DNA of 64,000 bases, taken from assembly GCF_014529535.1 (NCBI RefSeq), contig NW_023503295.1:4281128-4345127 (forward strand). The letters are read 5' to 3'. Positions 10,701-21,900 of this stretch are shown here, in pieces. The notes under the pieces were generated by a model, which searched no databases, had not been told where the DNA came from, and was given only the letters and a program-made list of their open reading frames with translations. This stretch comes from Bradysia coprophila. Taxonomy: Eukaryota; Arthropoda; Insecta; Diptera; Sciaridae. A program made the translations under genes and the position numbers. Every line of letters starts with the position of its first letter. Position 1 is the stretch's first letter.

Positions 10701-13191
10701 TCAAGAAATATCTCTAAAACCCCAATTGACCCACCCATTTCCAACTTTCGACATTTTTCACAAATGCCCTTCTTTTCTACTCGTAAAACTCTGAGACTTT
10801 GCCGAAGAAAGTAACTCTCTATCTGCCACCATTCACAAAATAACTCTAAAAACATAATTGACCTACCCATTTCCTACTTTCGACATTTTTCACATATGCC
10901 CCTCTGTTCTACTCGTAAAACTCTGAGACTTTGCCGAAGAAAGTAATTCTCTATCTCTCATAACCCAAAAAAATATTAGTCCTTTCATCCTACGCTCGAG
11001 TAGCTCAAAATGTGGTCACTCTAATCACTCTAGCTCAATCGAATCTGCCCCGATTTTTTTAATTATTTTTTTGTTCGAATCGTGTTACGAATACCTTTCA
11101 TTTGATGGGTCGCACGCCTCTGTAGGTTTCCATACAGCTAAGCTACAGCCGAAAACGCGTTCCCGACCCTCGAAAACCACACTCAGAAACCACTTCGAGG
11201 CCAATAAAACAAAATTCTGGTTTTTCCTGGGGTAATGGCGCATCACATTTTCATTTTTATGCCCACCCTGAGGTTCCTGCAAAATTTCATGGAGATTGGC
11301 TGACTAGTTTCCGAGATCGACCGTCGATAGATAGACAGATAGATAGAAACATACAGAGTAAGTTGAAAGATTGTTTGGAAAACGTTAATTTGGTGCATTG
11401 TCTATCAAAATGACCAACTTCAAAACGATGTATCTCCGGCAATTTTAAAGTTACATAGTCGAGTGATAGCTCGTTTTGCTCGTATTTGAAGCGCGAATAA
11501 GATAGAATAGGATTTGTGGTGATACAGGCCAAAGGAAAGAAACTTAAATTCTCGCCTATATATAGTTGCCGCGTCTCAAAAAAATTTCTTCGTTCTTTTT
11601 TTGGAAGTTAGACTGCGTCAAGTCCTCCGCTATCGCTCCGGACATGATATAGGCAGAAAAATTGAAGTATTTTACAAGGTGTTTGGCTAAGACTAATTCA
11701 ATCGATCAAACAGACAACAAAAAATTCGTTTGAATTTTCTGTTCGAGTTCTTTGTTCTGCGTCTGCACACAGACCATATTTAACAAACAATGAAGAACGA
11801 AACTGGTTCCAAAAAGTACTCATCACACTTGCGACATAGCTAAAATAGCTGAAAAATTTATCATCTACACCATCATCCCACACGTTAAACATTATACTGC
11901 ATGCAAAAAATATATCGTTCCACGTTCGACGAACAAAATAAATAAAAAAATTCTCGATAAATAAATAACCGGAGGTCGATAAACTACAATCAAATACGCA
12001 ATTGGTTTCAGCATAATCATCATCTTGGGTGAAGTGAATTTTATGCGAGAAGACGGATTTTATGTTTATTTTAGAATTGCTAAGTGGTTTGTGTGTGTTG
12101 GAACAATGTTCGGACGTCAATTGAGTTGTGGCGAGAAAGATATTTATTTTGATGACCGACCCCAAACCACTATGAAACCACTATGCGTGCAGAAGTTGTT
12201 AAGAGAAGCTATTCGACTGCATAAATTAACCGGACAAAATTTGTAATAGAAATCGGTCGAGACTCGGATTATCCGGATTTAGGATTCTGATTCCAAATAA
12301 AACACAAGAACTATCAGAGTCTGCAAAGAGTGAGAAATGACTAAGAACTGAATTTGTATGAGTGGCCGGAATGTGTTGACGAATTAAAAATTGGTAATAA
12401 TTGATTGACACACAAAATAAAAAACATCTAAATGTCAGATCAGTCAAAATAATGGTACGCCTGTTAGATGAAGATTACCGAAACTTCTACCATTTGTTTT
12501 TTTTTACCACTAATCACTATTTACAAACATCAAAATGTTCTATCTACTTTACTCACAAAACAATTATTGCGAACTTATGTATTCAATTCATGTTCGATTT
12601 AACACACATGGAAATTGATTCACTTCCATTGACAACTATCGCAAAATTCACCAAATTTTCTTTCCGAAAAAAAAAAAACAGAAGTCCGTTCCAATTAGTC
12701 AAATCCGAAGTCAACATAATTCTTCCGAACTTTTTCGCAATTTTTTAACAAAGGGTCAACATAATGGCAGTGGAATTGGTGATTTGCCGGTATAAAAACA
12801 CTTCAAGCACAGAACAGTTTCTTATACATAAATTCCCTTCTTGTTTGTCTATTCTAAGATTACTAAAATTTATGAAAATCAATAAAAACGCACTTTTTCG
12901 CGTACCTTTCTCCCAGCAATTCTTTTCCATTTAACTCATAGACAGCATCGTCCGCATCGCGATAATCTTCAAATTCCTGTAAAATTCGGAATAAAAAAAA
13001 AATTAGAAAATCAACCAATCAATTCCAAGCCCGACTGAATCCAAAAATATTTCGAAATAACTTACCACAAAGCCGTAGCCATTTTTAATCAATATGTCTC
13101 TGGTTCGTCCATATCCCTTGAAAAATCGTTCCAAGTCTCGTTCACGGACTCCGTATGGTAAACCTCCAACATAAACGCGACTTCCTACCAT
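1644..13191 (-). CDS. B52: B52/SRp55 SR-family splicing factor, 5' part (exons 13066-13191, 12906-12976, 4898-5011, then 4067-4148 or 1644-1728)
   Basis: SR proteins bind exonic pre-mRNA elements in the nucleus and promote spliceosome assembly. Exon 1 (42 codons) starts [19 protein letters not shown] and carries RNP2 (VYVGGL) and the start of RNP1 (NGYGFV). Exon 2 completes RRM1 with [19 protein letters not shown]. Exon 3 encodes the arginine/glycine linker ([15 protein letters not shown]). Exon 4 opens RRM2 and exists in two versions, listed separately. All donors are GT, all acceptors AG, and phases agree throughout. An AG acceptor just upstream (13196-13198) implies a non-coding first exon further right. 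The rest of RRM2 and the RS tail are missing, presumably left of the window. The 7.9 kb intron 2 is filled with repeats. Family identity is firm. Confidence 0.93.
1729..4066. other. B52 intron between the two exon-4 versions
   Basis: AT-rich, with many homopolymer runs, short TCA repeats near 3068-3088 and pyrimidine-rich tracts. No coding exon, RNA gene or transposon recognised. If the flanking exons are mutually exclusive, regulatory base-pairing or enhancer motifs would be expected here, but none is obvious by eye. Confidence 0.6.
4067..4148 (-). other. B52: B52 exon 4, canonical version (start of RRM2)
   Basis: This 82-nt exon completes a split Lys codon and then encodes 27 residues including [20 protein letters not shown] and VSWQ. 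That is the conserved entry into the pseudo-RRM (RRM2) of SRSF4/5/6-type proteins, with RNP2-like VIVENL. The acceptor is ...CCAG and the donor GTATGT. It ends in phase 0 and reads directly from exon 3. Confidence 0.92.
4149..4897. other. B52 intron between exon 3 and canonical exon 4
   Basis: About 750 bases of AT-rich sequence with A and T runs. It has a normal donor (GTGAGTG at 4891-4897, minus strand) and a pyrimidine-containing acceptor. No other feature recognised. Confidence 0.6.
5721..6950 (+). mobile_element. Helentron/HINE-like non-autonomous repeat, copy 1
   Basis: It begins AGCCCCGTACGAAGTA and contains GTACGGGGCT in inverted orientation near 6790 and 6916, so it has subterminal inverted repeats. 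Between them lie about four tandem units of ~144 bp (about 6140-6720), each with GGCCCTAAGTGT and TCGAGTAAATTTGATCCGAT. The right end AGTCGCAGCAAACGCTCCGA can fold (AGTCG/CGACT) and is followed shortly by CTGA, matching the CTRR rule. Subterminal repeats, a central minisatellite and a 3' hairpin are the layout of DINE-1/HINE elements. No coding capacity. A second copy is at 46613-48062. Confidence 0.65.
6951..8596. other. B52 intron 2 sequence without recognised features
   Basis: Unique-looking AT-rich DNA inside the large B52 intron. No exon with conserved protein sequence, RNA gene or repeat with a partner in this window was seen. Confidence 0.5.
8597..8985. repeat. Solo arm of the TTAA foldback family
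   Basis: Starts at TTAA then GAGTGATATCGCCAAATC. It follows the left arm of the foldback at 17709-18615 with small differences, up to about GTTCCACGAAACTG near 8985. There the similarity stops and no inverted partner follows. It is therefore a single arm, probably left by deletion or recombination, rather than a complete element. Confidence 0.75.
9978..10502. repeat. Foldback repeat with ~255-bp arms
   Basis: CCCAACAAAAAT near 9987 is the inverse of the end near 10502. The arms share AGTGTGACGCAGTC, GTTGACGCTTTCAGC and ACCCAATTTTAGTTC, around a short loop near 10235-10250. The same unit occurs in opposite orientation at about 37005-37405 next to the same minisatellite and flank, so it belongs to a larger dispersed element. 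Confidence 0.85.
10558..10690. repeat. Minisatellite of ~17-18 bp units (AATTTGACGAAATTCGA)
   Basis: Seven or so imperfect head-to-tail units of the type GAAAATTTGACGAAATTCG. The same motif in reverse orientation forms the 320-bp array at 36685-37005. Long frames reading NLTKFE-like or IFVKFR-like peptides are artefacts of this periodicity. Confidence 0.9.
10691..11640. repeat. Dispersed repeat, copy A body
   Basis: Contains CTCTGAGACTTTGCCGAAGA twice and ends GGAAGTTAGACTGCGTCAAG. The same sequence is found inverted at 35870-36680 (for example CCTGTATCACCACAAATCC and ACTATATATAGGCGAGAA). In both places it adjoins the minisatellite and the foldback, so 9978-11640 and 35870-37405 are two copies of one ~1.5-1.7 kb composite element. 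Confidence 0.85.
11641..12905. other. B52 intron 2, right part
   Basis: No repeat partner in the window. Overlapping open frames occur at 11698-12165 (minus) and 12025-12246 (plus), but neither resembles a known protein or is framed by good splice sites. I do not call a gene. Confidence 0.5.
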
Positions 13192-14420
13192 TTTCTGCGA
13201 ATTCAAGACAAATGAACACCAAAATTAATTTTATTTATTTTGAAAAAAAAAAATCAATGTGGCGACAACAACTTCAACTTTTTTTTAAAATGGCGGTGCC
13301 GCATTCTAATTGCGATTTTATAAATATAACACTTCGTTTTCGATATTTTTTTTTTTAATTACGTCAATAAATAATTAATTATTAGAATGCCACTTACTTA
13401 ATCAGTTGGAATAATAATATTATTGAATGCTCTGGTTTTCTTTTTCCTCAACAACAGTAACTTATCGGTGTTTAAACGAAATGTAAAAGCGAAATTTCAA
13501 TAATATGCTTATCGCACTACGAGTCCAACTTACGAATGACAATGTTTAGTGAAAAAGAAGGAAAAAGAATCGAAGAGGTCTTACGTATGCGGTTGCTGGA
13601 ACGATGGAAACAAAAATTGAAACGACTTGAAAGAATTTCCCAGCCGCAAATTATGCTACTTCAGAGATGCTAATCAAGATGGAACTAGTTGTTATTATTA
13701 AGATGCTTTCGTGTATAAACTTTGAATAAGCTAACTGCAACTATATAGCAACGCAAAAAAGGGACCTAGTTCAAATAGGTCTCAGTAAATTTGACATTTG
13801 ACAGTAAAACAAAGGAAAAATTTGAATAAAGCCTGGTTTCAGTTAAAAATGTTCGCCGTCAGAGAGCATCGTGGAGGATTTCTATTGGTTGAAATTCGTC
13901 TCTTTCGTTTTTTAAACCAATAAAAATCCTTCACGAAGTTTTCTTACGACAAAATTTAGTTTTCTTTCGCGTTGCCAAGTGTAGTTGAAGTACACATTTT
14001 CGCTGATCTAGTACGATGAAGCAAAACAATACATTTTCAAATTTGCATTCATGTTTGTATAAAAACTGGAGTCATTTTGTCGCTTGACATAAGAGTGTTT
14101 AGCTCTATGTTTACATGACGTTTCTATTGTTTGAATGATTTTTCAATTGTTTTAATTCCAACAGTCAAATAAACGGCTGGAAAACGGACGACTGTGAGGC
14201 CAGCCTAATGCTTGAAGCTGGAGTGCTTTTGTTCAACTAATCCCATTTTGATACATTTACATTTTCACAATAATGTAAATACAATTGCTAAGTTACATGG
14301 CGGACAATGCGTTGATTTCACTAAGTTCTCTGCACACTTATATCAAGTATGTATAATTGGTATTTCGACTAACTGTTGATTCAGATAGCAATGTAACGTT
14401 AACCAAAAATTTCTTTTGTA

Positions 14421-14554
14421 TTTCAGCTCTTTTCGTATTGTCTTAAAATGTCAAACTTGCATTCGAAAATGTTCTCTATTACATTGAATCAATCAAGGGA
14501 AATTGGTAGCAAATGCAAGTTTGACATTTTAAGACAATGGGAAAAGAGCTGAAA
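14421..14554. repeat. Small foldback MITE
   Basis: Terminal inverted repeats TTTCAGCTCTTTTC / GAAAAGAGCTGAAA, extended inward by TTGTCTTAAAATGTCAAACT on one side and its complement on the other. The loop is about 40 bp. No certain target duplication. Confidence 0.8.
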
Positions 14555-14848
14555 ACAAAGGAAATCTTTTTACTTGAAATACTTTGTCGATTACACAGCA
14601 CACCCAAAAAAAAGTTTTACGTTTTAATCGCCCAAAAACGCGATAAGACAAATGGTTCACTCATCCTTACACCATGTACATTTAAAACATACAGTAAGTG
14701 TCATACAGATTTTGACGTTTATTTGTCAATTTAAAAATAGATCAAAGCTAATTAATGATTCGTAATGATACAATCATATCATATCATCTGTTTTTTAGTT
14801 TTGAAAAGATGTCACAAGCAAAAATAAATAATAAAAAAAAAAACAAGT

Positions 14849-14920
14849 TTTCAATGGATTTGAACCGGGTACCTCTCACACTCCAGGCAAAGACTTTCCT
14901 GCTAACAGGCCGTTGAAAGA
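14849..14920 (-). other. tRNA-like / SINE-like pol III fragment
   Basis: On the minus strand there is an A-box-like TAGCAGGAAAG (14894-14904), a good B box GGTTCAAATCC (14856-14866), and then a run of about eleven T residues that could end pol III transcription. The outer TTTCAA/TTGAAA ends can pair, but the T-stem does not pair well and no clean anticodon arm forms. This is more likely a tRNA-derived relic than a working tRNA. Confidence 0.35.
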
Positions 14921-15940
14921 ATCAAAGTGTATTTCGACCAGCTCCTAATTAACGGTTGAAAAGTAAAGTAAAGTAAATAATTGATTGGCACAGTGGTGCT
15001 TTTTTAGTTTCAGATACAACGTATCAAAATGTAAGTTCAACTTCTAGATTTTGTAAAAAATTTATTTTATAATTAAATATTTCCCGCCTTATATTTCCCA
15101 AAAGTATAATTTCAAATCGAAGTTGGCAAATTTTTTTAAATATTGACGTTCATGTTAATAACTGACACGACAAACAATTCATAACATCGTGTCAGTTACT
15201 AACATCAACTGCCAAATGAGAATGGTAGACAAACTAGTTGCAAATTTTACGAGCAACCTTTCATTTATCAATCACCTTGATCGGCCTCATCAGATCAAAG
15301 TTTTGAATTCTTGATGTGGCTGTCCTCTGCGTAATTTCGAATCAAACCCGCGTCAGATTATTTTTTTAACATTTTCATTTAATCTGCCACATGATAAGTA
15401 CGAATTAAATGTACAACAATGGACGAATAAAGTGTACATCAACGTACGGATAAAACCCCCAAAAACGCGATAAGACCAATGGTTTACTCATCCGTAAATT
15501 GTACATACAAAACGTACTTTCTACGGGTTACTCGTAGAAATTGGGCGATTTTAATGAACATCCAAAATTTCATTTTTTTTAGTGCAATACACTTTAGTGC
15601 ACCGAATTTGACACACACCAAATTTCTGTTTCCATATTTCGTCACGTCACTACCTTCATAGAAATGTCTTGGAATGTTGGAAAACATAGTGGCGACTGGG
15701 TTCATTTTCACTTCATATGATTTATATCATTCTTTTTTGTAGCATATTTCAGTCATTATTCACTGGGCGTGCTGTGTCCAAATGCTGAAAAAGACTACGT
15801 CACATCATAACTTTATATCTCTCGCTTTATTACTGAATTCATTATTCATTCGGAGTTTTAAATCAGTGCAGTGATAGGGGACGTCAATATTTTTTCTTTA
15901 ATATTTAAATTATTGGCTGTGAAGTGAATTCAAATTAAAA

Positions 15941-18900
15941 ATGTTTAGTTTTCTGAAGCGAGAAAAGGCCCAAGTCGAAGTGGTGGAGAATGTCGTCGGT
16001 GAATTGAAGAAAATTTATCGAAGTAAACTCTTACCACTGGAGGAACATTATCAGTTCCACGATTTCCATTCGCCGAAACTGGAGGATCCCGACTTCGATG
16101 CAAAGCCAATGATCTTACTTGTTGGACAATATTCAACAGGCAAAACAACATTCATTCGGTACTTGCTTGAGCGCGATTTTCCGGGTATTCGAATAGGCCC
16201 GGAGCCCACTACCGATAGATTTATTGCGGTAATGTATGACGAGAAAGAGGGCGTGATTCCGGGTAATGCATTAGTCGTCGATCCGAAAAAACAATTTCGA
16301 CCGCTCTCTAAGTACGGAAATGCATTTTTAAACCGATTCCAATGTTCTTCGGTCGGTTCGCCAGTGCTACAGGCGATATCTATTGTTGATACACCTGGAA
16401 TTTTGTCAGGTGAGAAGCAACGGATCGATCGCGGCTACGATTTCACCGGAGTGTTGGAATGGTTTGCCGAACGGGTGGACAGAATCATATTGCTGTTCGA
16501 TGCACATAAACTAGACATATCCGACGAATTTCGACGATCTATTGAGGCTCTTAAAGGACATGATGACAAAATTAGAATTATTCTGAACAAAGCTGATATG
16601 ATTGATCATCAGCAGTTGATGAGAGTTTACGGTGCTTTGATGTGGTCATTAGGTAAAGTGTTACAAACACCCGAAGTGGCTCGTGTTTACATTGGGTCAT
16701 TTTGGGACCAACCGTTACGTTACGACGTCAATCGAAGGCTATTCGAAGACGAAGAACAGGACTTATTCAGAGATTTGCAATCGTTACCGCGTAACGCAGC
16801 CCTTAGGAAACTGAACGACTTAATAAAACGCGCCAGACTGGCCAAAGTTCATGCATACATCATATCCGAATTGCGCAAAGAAATGCCATCGGTATTCGGC
16901 AAGGACAGTAAAAAGAAGGAATTGATCAAAAATTTGGGTCAAATTTACGATCGCATTCAAAGGGAACATCAAATATCGCCGGGAGATTTCCCGGATGTTC
17001 GTAAAATGCAAGAACATCTGCAACATCAGGATTTCACCAAATTCCACTCATTGAAGCCGAATCTACTCGAAGTTGTAGATAGTATGTTAGCTATCGATAT
17101 TGCCCGATTGATGGAAATGATTCCGCACGAAGAACAGAATTTGGTTGCCGAAAGTGCTGTTAAAGGTGAGTCATCTAATTTTATAAATATAAAATTCATT
17201 TGGATTGTTGACGCATACAAGGTCGACGGTATACATCATCGAAAAGCAATTCATTTGTTCAGTTCAGTAATTCATTCAGTTACCCATTTCATATTACCAA
17301 TTTCAGAGACTAAAGTCAATACTTGTGATGTGTACGATGTGTATCACAAGTTTTCTTTTTTTTTCCTTTTTTCTTTTCAACACGTCTCAAGTCAATGCAC
17401 ATTACAATTTGATAAGAAAAATTCGATCGTATACCATTTTAAAACATAATGTGTACACTGTGTGCGCTGTTGTGTACACCGTAATAAGTTACCTTCCACT
17501 CTATGATTAAAATAAAAAAAATTCTGTTTGATTTCAAATGAAAAACAGACCTTAACGTAACCGTTAAAGGCAAAGCAGTTCGTCTGCTCTGAGATTAGTA
17601 GGCACTTTTATAGATATTGTGTAGCGTACACGACCTTATGGCCCGTAAGTTATATAGGTGTTCAGAAAATGGTTTTTGATATTTTCGAATCGTTAACAGA
17701 CGACTTAAGAGTGATATCGCCAAATCTTCAGGTGATTTTTTTAACTTTGGGAACAAGCGGTCTCCGATTTTAATGAGTGATAGCTCGTTGGATTCGTCTT
17801 TCAATTCTAAGAAACACGTATCTTTTTCTAAAAAAAATTATTTTCTGTAAAAAGCGTTCAAAAGTGAGGACATGTCAGAGGGTACCGAAAACAGTTTTTC
17901 GACAATAACTCAAGAAAAAAATGATTTTAAATTGTTGTAATGTTGTACGAATGTCGGCCTTGGAAAGACCTACAGGTAGAGTATACGCACCGCTTGGTGC
18001 GAGTAGATCCACGAGAGTTACGACTAAAAATGTAGTGAATGTTCGGAGAGTCCGCCTTCTCTGCAGCTTCGGTGTTCCACGAAACTGAGTATGAGGTGTT
18101 GTAATTAGTTTTTCAATCGGACCACCAATATCACACCAACTTTTTTTCCAACACTTCTGTGGGCTTGTAGCACAATAGTACTGGGTTCATTTATATGTGG
18201 AACGATAGTGGGTGAGGCCAGCTACAACACCCCATACTCAGTTTCGTGGAACATCGAAGCTGCAGAGAAGGCGGACTCTCCGAACATTCACTACATTTTT
18301 AGTCGTAACTCTCGTGGATCTACTCGCACCAAGCGGTGCGTATACTCTATACCTGTAGGTCTTTCCAAGGCCGACATTCGTACAACATTACAACAATTTA
18401 AAATCATTTTTTTCTTGAGTTATTGTCGAAAAACTGTTTTCGGTACCCTCTGACATGTCCTCACTTTTGAACGCTTTTCACAGAAAACATTTTTTTTTAG
18501 AAAAAGTGAAAGATACGTGTGTCTTAGAATTGAAAGACGAATCCAACGAGCTATCACTCATTAAAATCGGATACCGCTTGTTCTCCAATCACCTGAAGAT
18601 TTGGCGATATCACTCTTAACAGTGGAAACACTTTCAAAGATCCAAATCGAACAAGAAATATAGCAATTCAAATTGGAGCTTCGGGCTCTTTGTTCCGAAG
18701 AAGAAATCTTCACTGATTGAGTCTTGCTGTGTGACAATTCATGATGAGATCATCCATCCATAAAATTCGTGCCTCCTTGTGCTTTGTACGGTTGTGGAGT
18801 TTCGAAAATCTTAAGAAAAGGAGACCGGATTTACGGGGTCGTTAGTAATTGACGTTATTTCTATGAGTAGTGTGTCAGTAAAACATGTTATCGGAATATA

Positions 18901-21900
18901 TGAGATGTTCTCTGTGATATTACAGTTGGAGTTGCACTTGCAAGTCACATCATCTATGTGTTCCATCTTATGAGGTAATATGTGTCGCTACATGCGATGT
19001 TAGATATCAGATATCATTGGATGTCAGATTTGTATTGGGTTCAAACTGTACACGAGTCAAAATTACATTCTTTCTAAAAATGGCTTCATATGCCGCACAT
19101 CGAATGCTACTTTGTGGCAATTATACATTTACAAAAAGCTATAAACAATTTGTCCGAAAATTCCGAACCTTAAGCCTAAGTTGTTAATTAAAAGTCAATT
19201 AGAGACATAAGTAAATTTTTGATTAGTACGCTAAGCCCAGCCATTATGTTTGGAATACTCATACAACAATTCATTTTCTAACTGGGTCAACATTTTCAGC
19301 AAGACCACATCGGCGATAAACATTTCCATTAAATGGAATGCAATTTTATTTAAATAAGTAAATTGCAACCGGCAAAATGTGCAAATTAGAATATTCGACA
19401 AAAATGTGCATTTCGGTCTCTCTTTCTTTCGCTACATTTCTATTGTACCGATTGAACATAAGCAACAAAAGAAGCGAACCTTATTCATACAACACCTCAC
19501 TGATATCATTTATGTTGGCAACCGAACGTAATGTAATGTCGACAGGGAAAATATTTTACTCTTATCTTTGCCGAATCGAGGTACGATATTTTGTAATCTT
19601 TTTTTTTCTTTCTTGACTCGTATTATGATGTACCTACGGTATGCATACGTATGTACGGTATGATGTTAATGATGATATAACTCAAATATAGGTAGGACAT
19701 TGATGATAGATAATGAAAAATCGTGTTCTTATCGTAAATGAAAACGGGTAATATTTTAACTCGCTTTACAAGGTACATTTAAGCGATATTTTGGCTACGA
19801 TAAAATTAGATGAGAAAAAATGATTGCAAAAATTTCTTCAATGATTCCAAATTGATCGTTCATTGTTCTTAAATCATAATAGGTTGGTGACCTGACCAAT
19901 GTCATAAAATAATTTATGAATGGTTCACACGTTTCACCGCTATCTATGCAGCCCCTTTTAAGAAATTTTCAAAAAAAAAAATCTTTTCCATCGACGAGCT
20001 GTTTAGTTTAATGGCAAATTAATTTTACTGATGAGTCCTTCTGGTGGCGGGACATTTCCACACCGTCAATATCGTCAGGAACGATATTATCGTTTTTTTG
20101 GACGATACTATCGTCTAAAAAACGATACTATCGTCTAAAAAACGATAATATCGTTTTTAGACGATAGTATCGTCCAAAAAAACGATAATATCGTCTTTTT
20201 GGACGATAGTATCGTCTCAAAATCGATATTATCGTTTTTTAGACGATACTATCGTCCAAAAAGACGATATTATCGCCCAAAAAATTTTCATCCAGGACGA
20301 TAATATCGTCTAAATTGAAAAATTCTAAAATATTGTCTGGACGATAGTATCGTTTTCTTGTCGATATTATCGTTCAAAAAACGATATTATCGTTTTCTGG
20401 ACGATATTACCGTTCTAGAAAATCTAATGGATATTTTCGTTTTCTGTACGATAATATCGTTCAAAACGATAATATCGTCCTTGGCGATATTATCGTTTAC
20501 TTAAACGATAATATCGTCCAGGACGATACTATCGTTTAAAAAAACGATAATATCGCCCAGGACGATATTATCGTTTAGTTTTGGGTGGTAATATTGTCCA
20601 GGACTCAATTTTACACAGAGGTGCAGCAAGAACCGAATTCTCTTCCAAAATATCGAAAAACAATTGTCAGAGGAAATCACCTACACATCAGTGTTTAAAA
20701 AAGGCGTTTAGTTCGTCCCTAAATAATTCAGCTTTTTACGAAATGAATACCAACTTTGATTGTACATAAAAAGCGTTTTAACACGCCGAGCGATCCGGCC
20801 CATTGCCCCGGAGCGAAGCGGAGGGCCGCAATGCGAGCCGGGCGCCGGAACGGTGTCGGAACTTAGGAGTTAATTTTTTTTTCTCGCATCGTGTCATAAT
20901 TAGTCTGTGTCATTTTTCTATATGAAATTTAAATTTACGGAACCAAATGAACCAATTTTTAATATATATTTTCCGTCTATAAAAAGGTGTTTATCTACAA
21001 GATTTTGAGTTTCGTCTTCAACAACCATCCAGAACGATAATATCGCCCAGGACGATATTATCGTCTAGAATTTTTATTTTAAATAAATTAAAAACGATAT
21101 TATCGTCCTGGACGATATTATCATCTCAAATTTAAAAAAATTAATTAATTAAAAACGATATTATCGTCCCAAAAATTATCGCCCAGGACGATAATATCGT
21201 CCAAAATAACGATAAATTTGTTAAGAAAAAGAAAATAACGATAATATCGTCCAGCGGATATTTTCATACAGGACGATATTATCGTCAAAAAAACGATATT
21301 ATCGTTTTTTGAACGATAATATCGTTTTTTAGACGATAGTATCATCAAAAAACGATAGTATCGTCCAAAAAAACGATATTATCGTTTAAAAACGATATTA
21401 TCGTTTAAAAACGATATTATCGTTTAAAAACGATATTATCGTTTTTTTAAACGATAATATCGTCAATAAAACGATAATATCATCCTGAAAATATTTTAAA
21501 ATTTATAATTTTAGACGATATTATCGTCCTGGATGAAATTTTGTTGGACGATAATATCGTTTTTAAGACGATAGTATCGTCTAAAAAATGATACTATCGT
21601 TTTTTGGACGATACTATCGTCTAAAAAACGATACTATCGTCCAAAAAACGATACTACCGTTTTTTAGACGATACTATCGTCTAAAAAACGATAATATCGT
21701 TCCTGACGATATTGACCGTGTAGTTATGTCGCCTCATCAGTCCTTCTATATCATCACTTTCGGTGGATGTGCATAATAAAGCAGTTTTTTGTCACATCAA
21801 GTGGACAGGGTATAATACCGTACAATTTACGGATTGGGTGCACTTTCCTTGATAAACGACAATAACTGCTAAAAAGCTAAAAAACAAAACTCTCTCATAA

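Larger units (their letters stand above)
13207..15940. other. Intergenic region between B52 and EHD (divergent promoters)
   Basis: The two genes point away from each other, so both promoters and the untranslated first exon of B52 should lie here. No clear TATA or initiator could be assigned. It contains the inverted repeat at 14421-14554, the tRNA-like fragment at 14849-14920, and a small hairpin near 15145-15225 (inverted copies of CTGACACGA). Confidence 0.6.

Noticed and set aside
12025-12246. Possible small gene in B52 intron 2
   Set aside because: No recognisable domain, and overlapping frames exist on the other strand. No splice or polyadenylation support.
17166-17449. Extension of EHD beyond residue 408 without splicing
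   Set aside because: A consensus donor (GTGAGT) occurs there, and conserved EH-domain exons with matching phase are found at 23304 and 23555.
18208-18453. Frame containing [17 protein letters not shown]
   Set aside because: Lies in the arm of the TTAA foldback. The related arm at 8.9 kb encodes a similar string, but neither has a start context, splice sites or recognised homology.
20060-21720. CRISPR-like or regularly spaced repeat array
   Set aside because: The palindromes are not separated by unique spacers of constant length, there are no cas genes, and the DNA is clearly eukaryotic.
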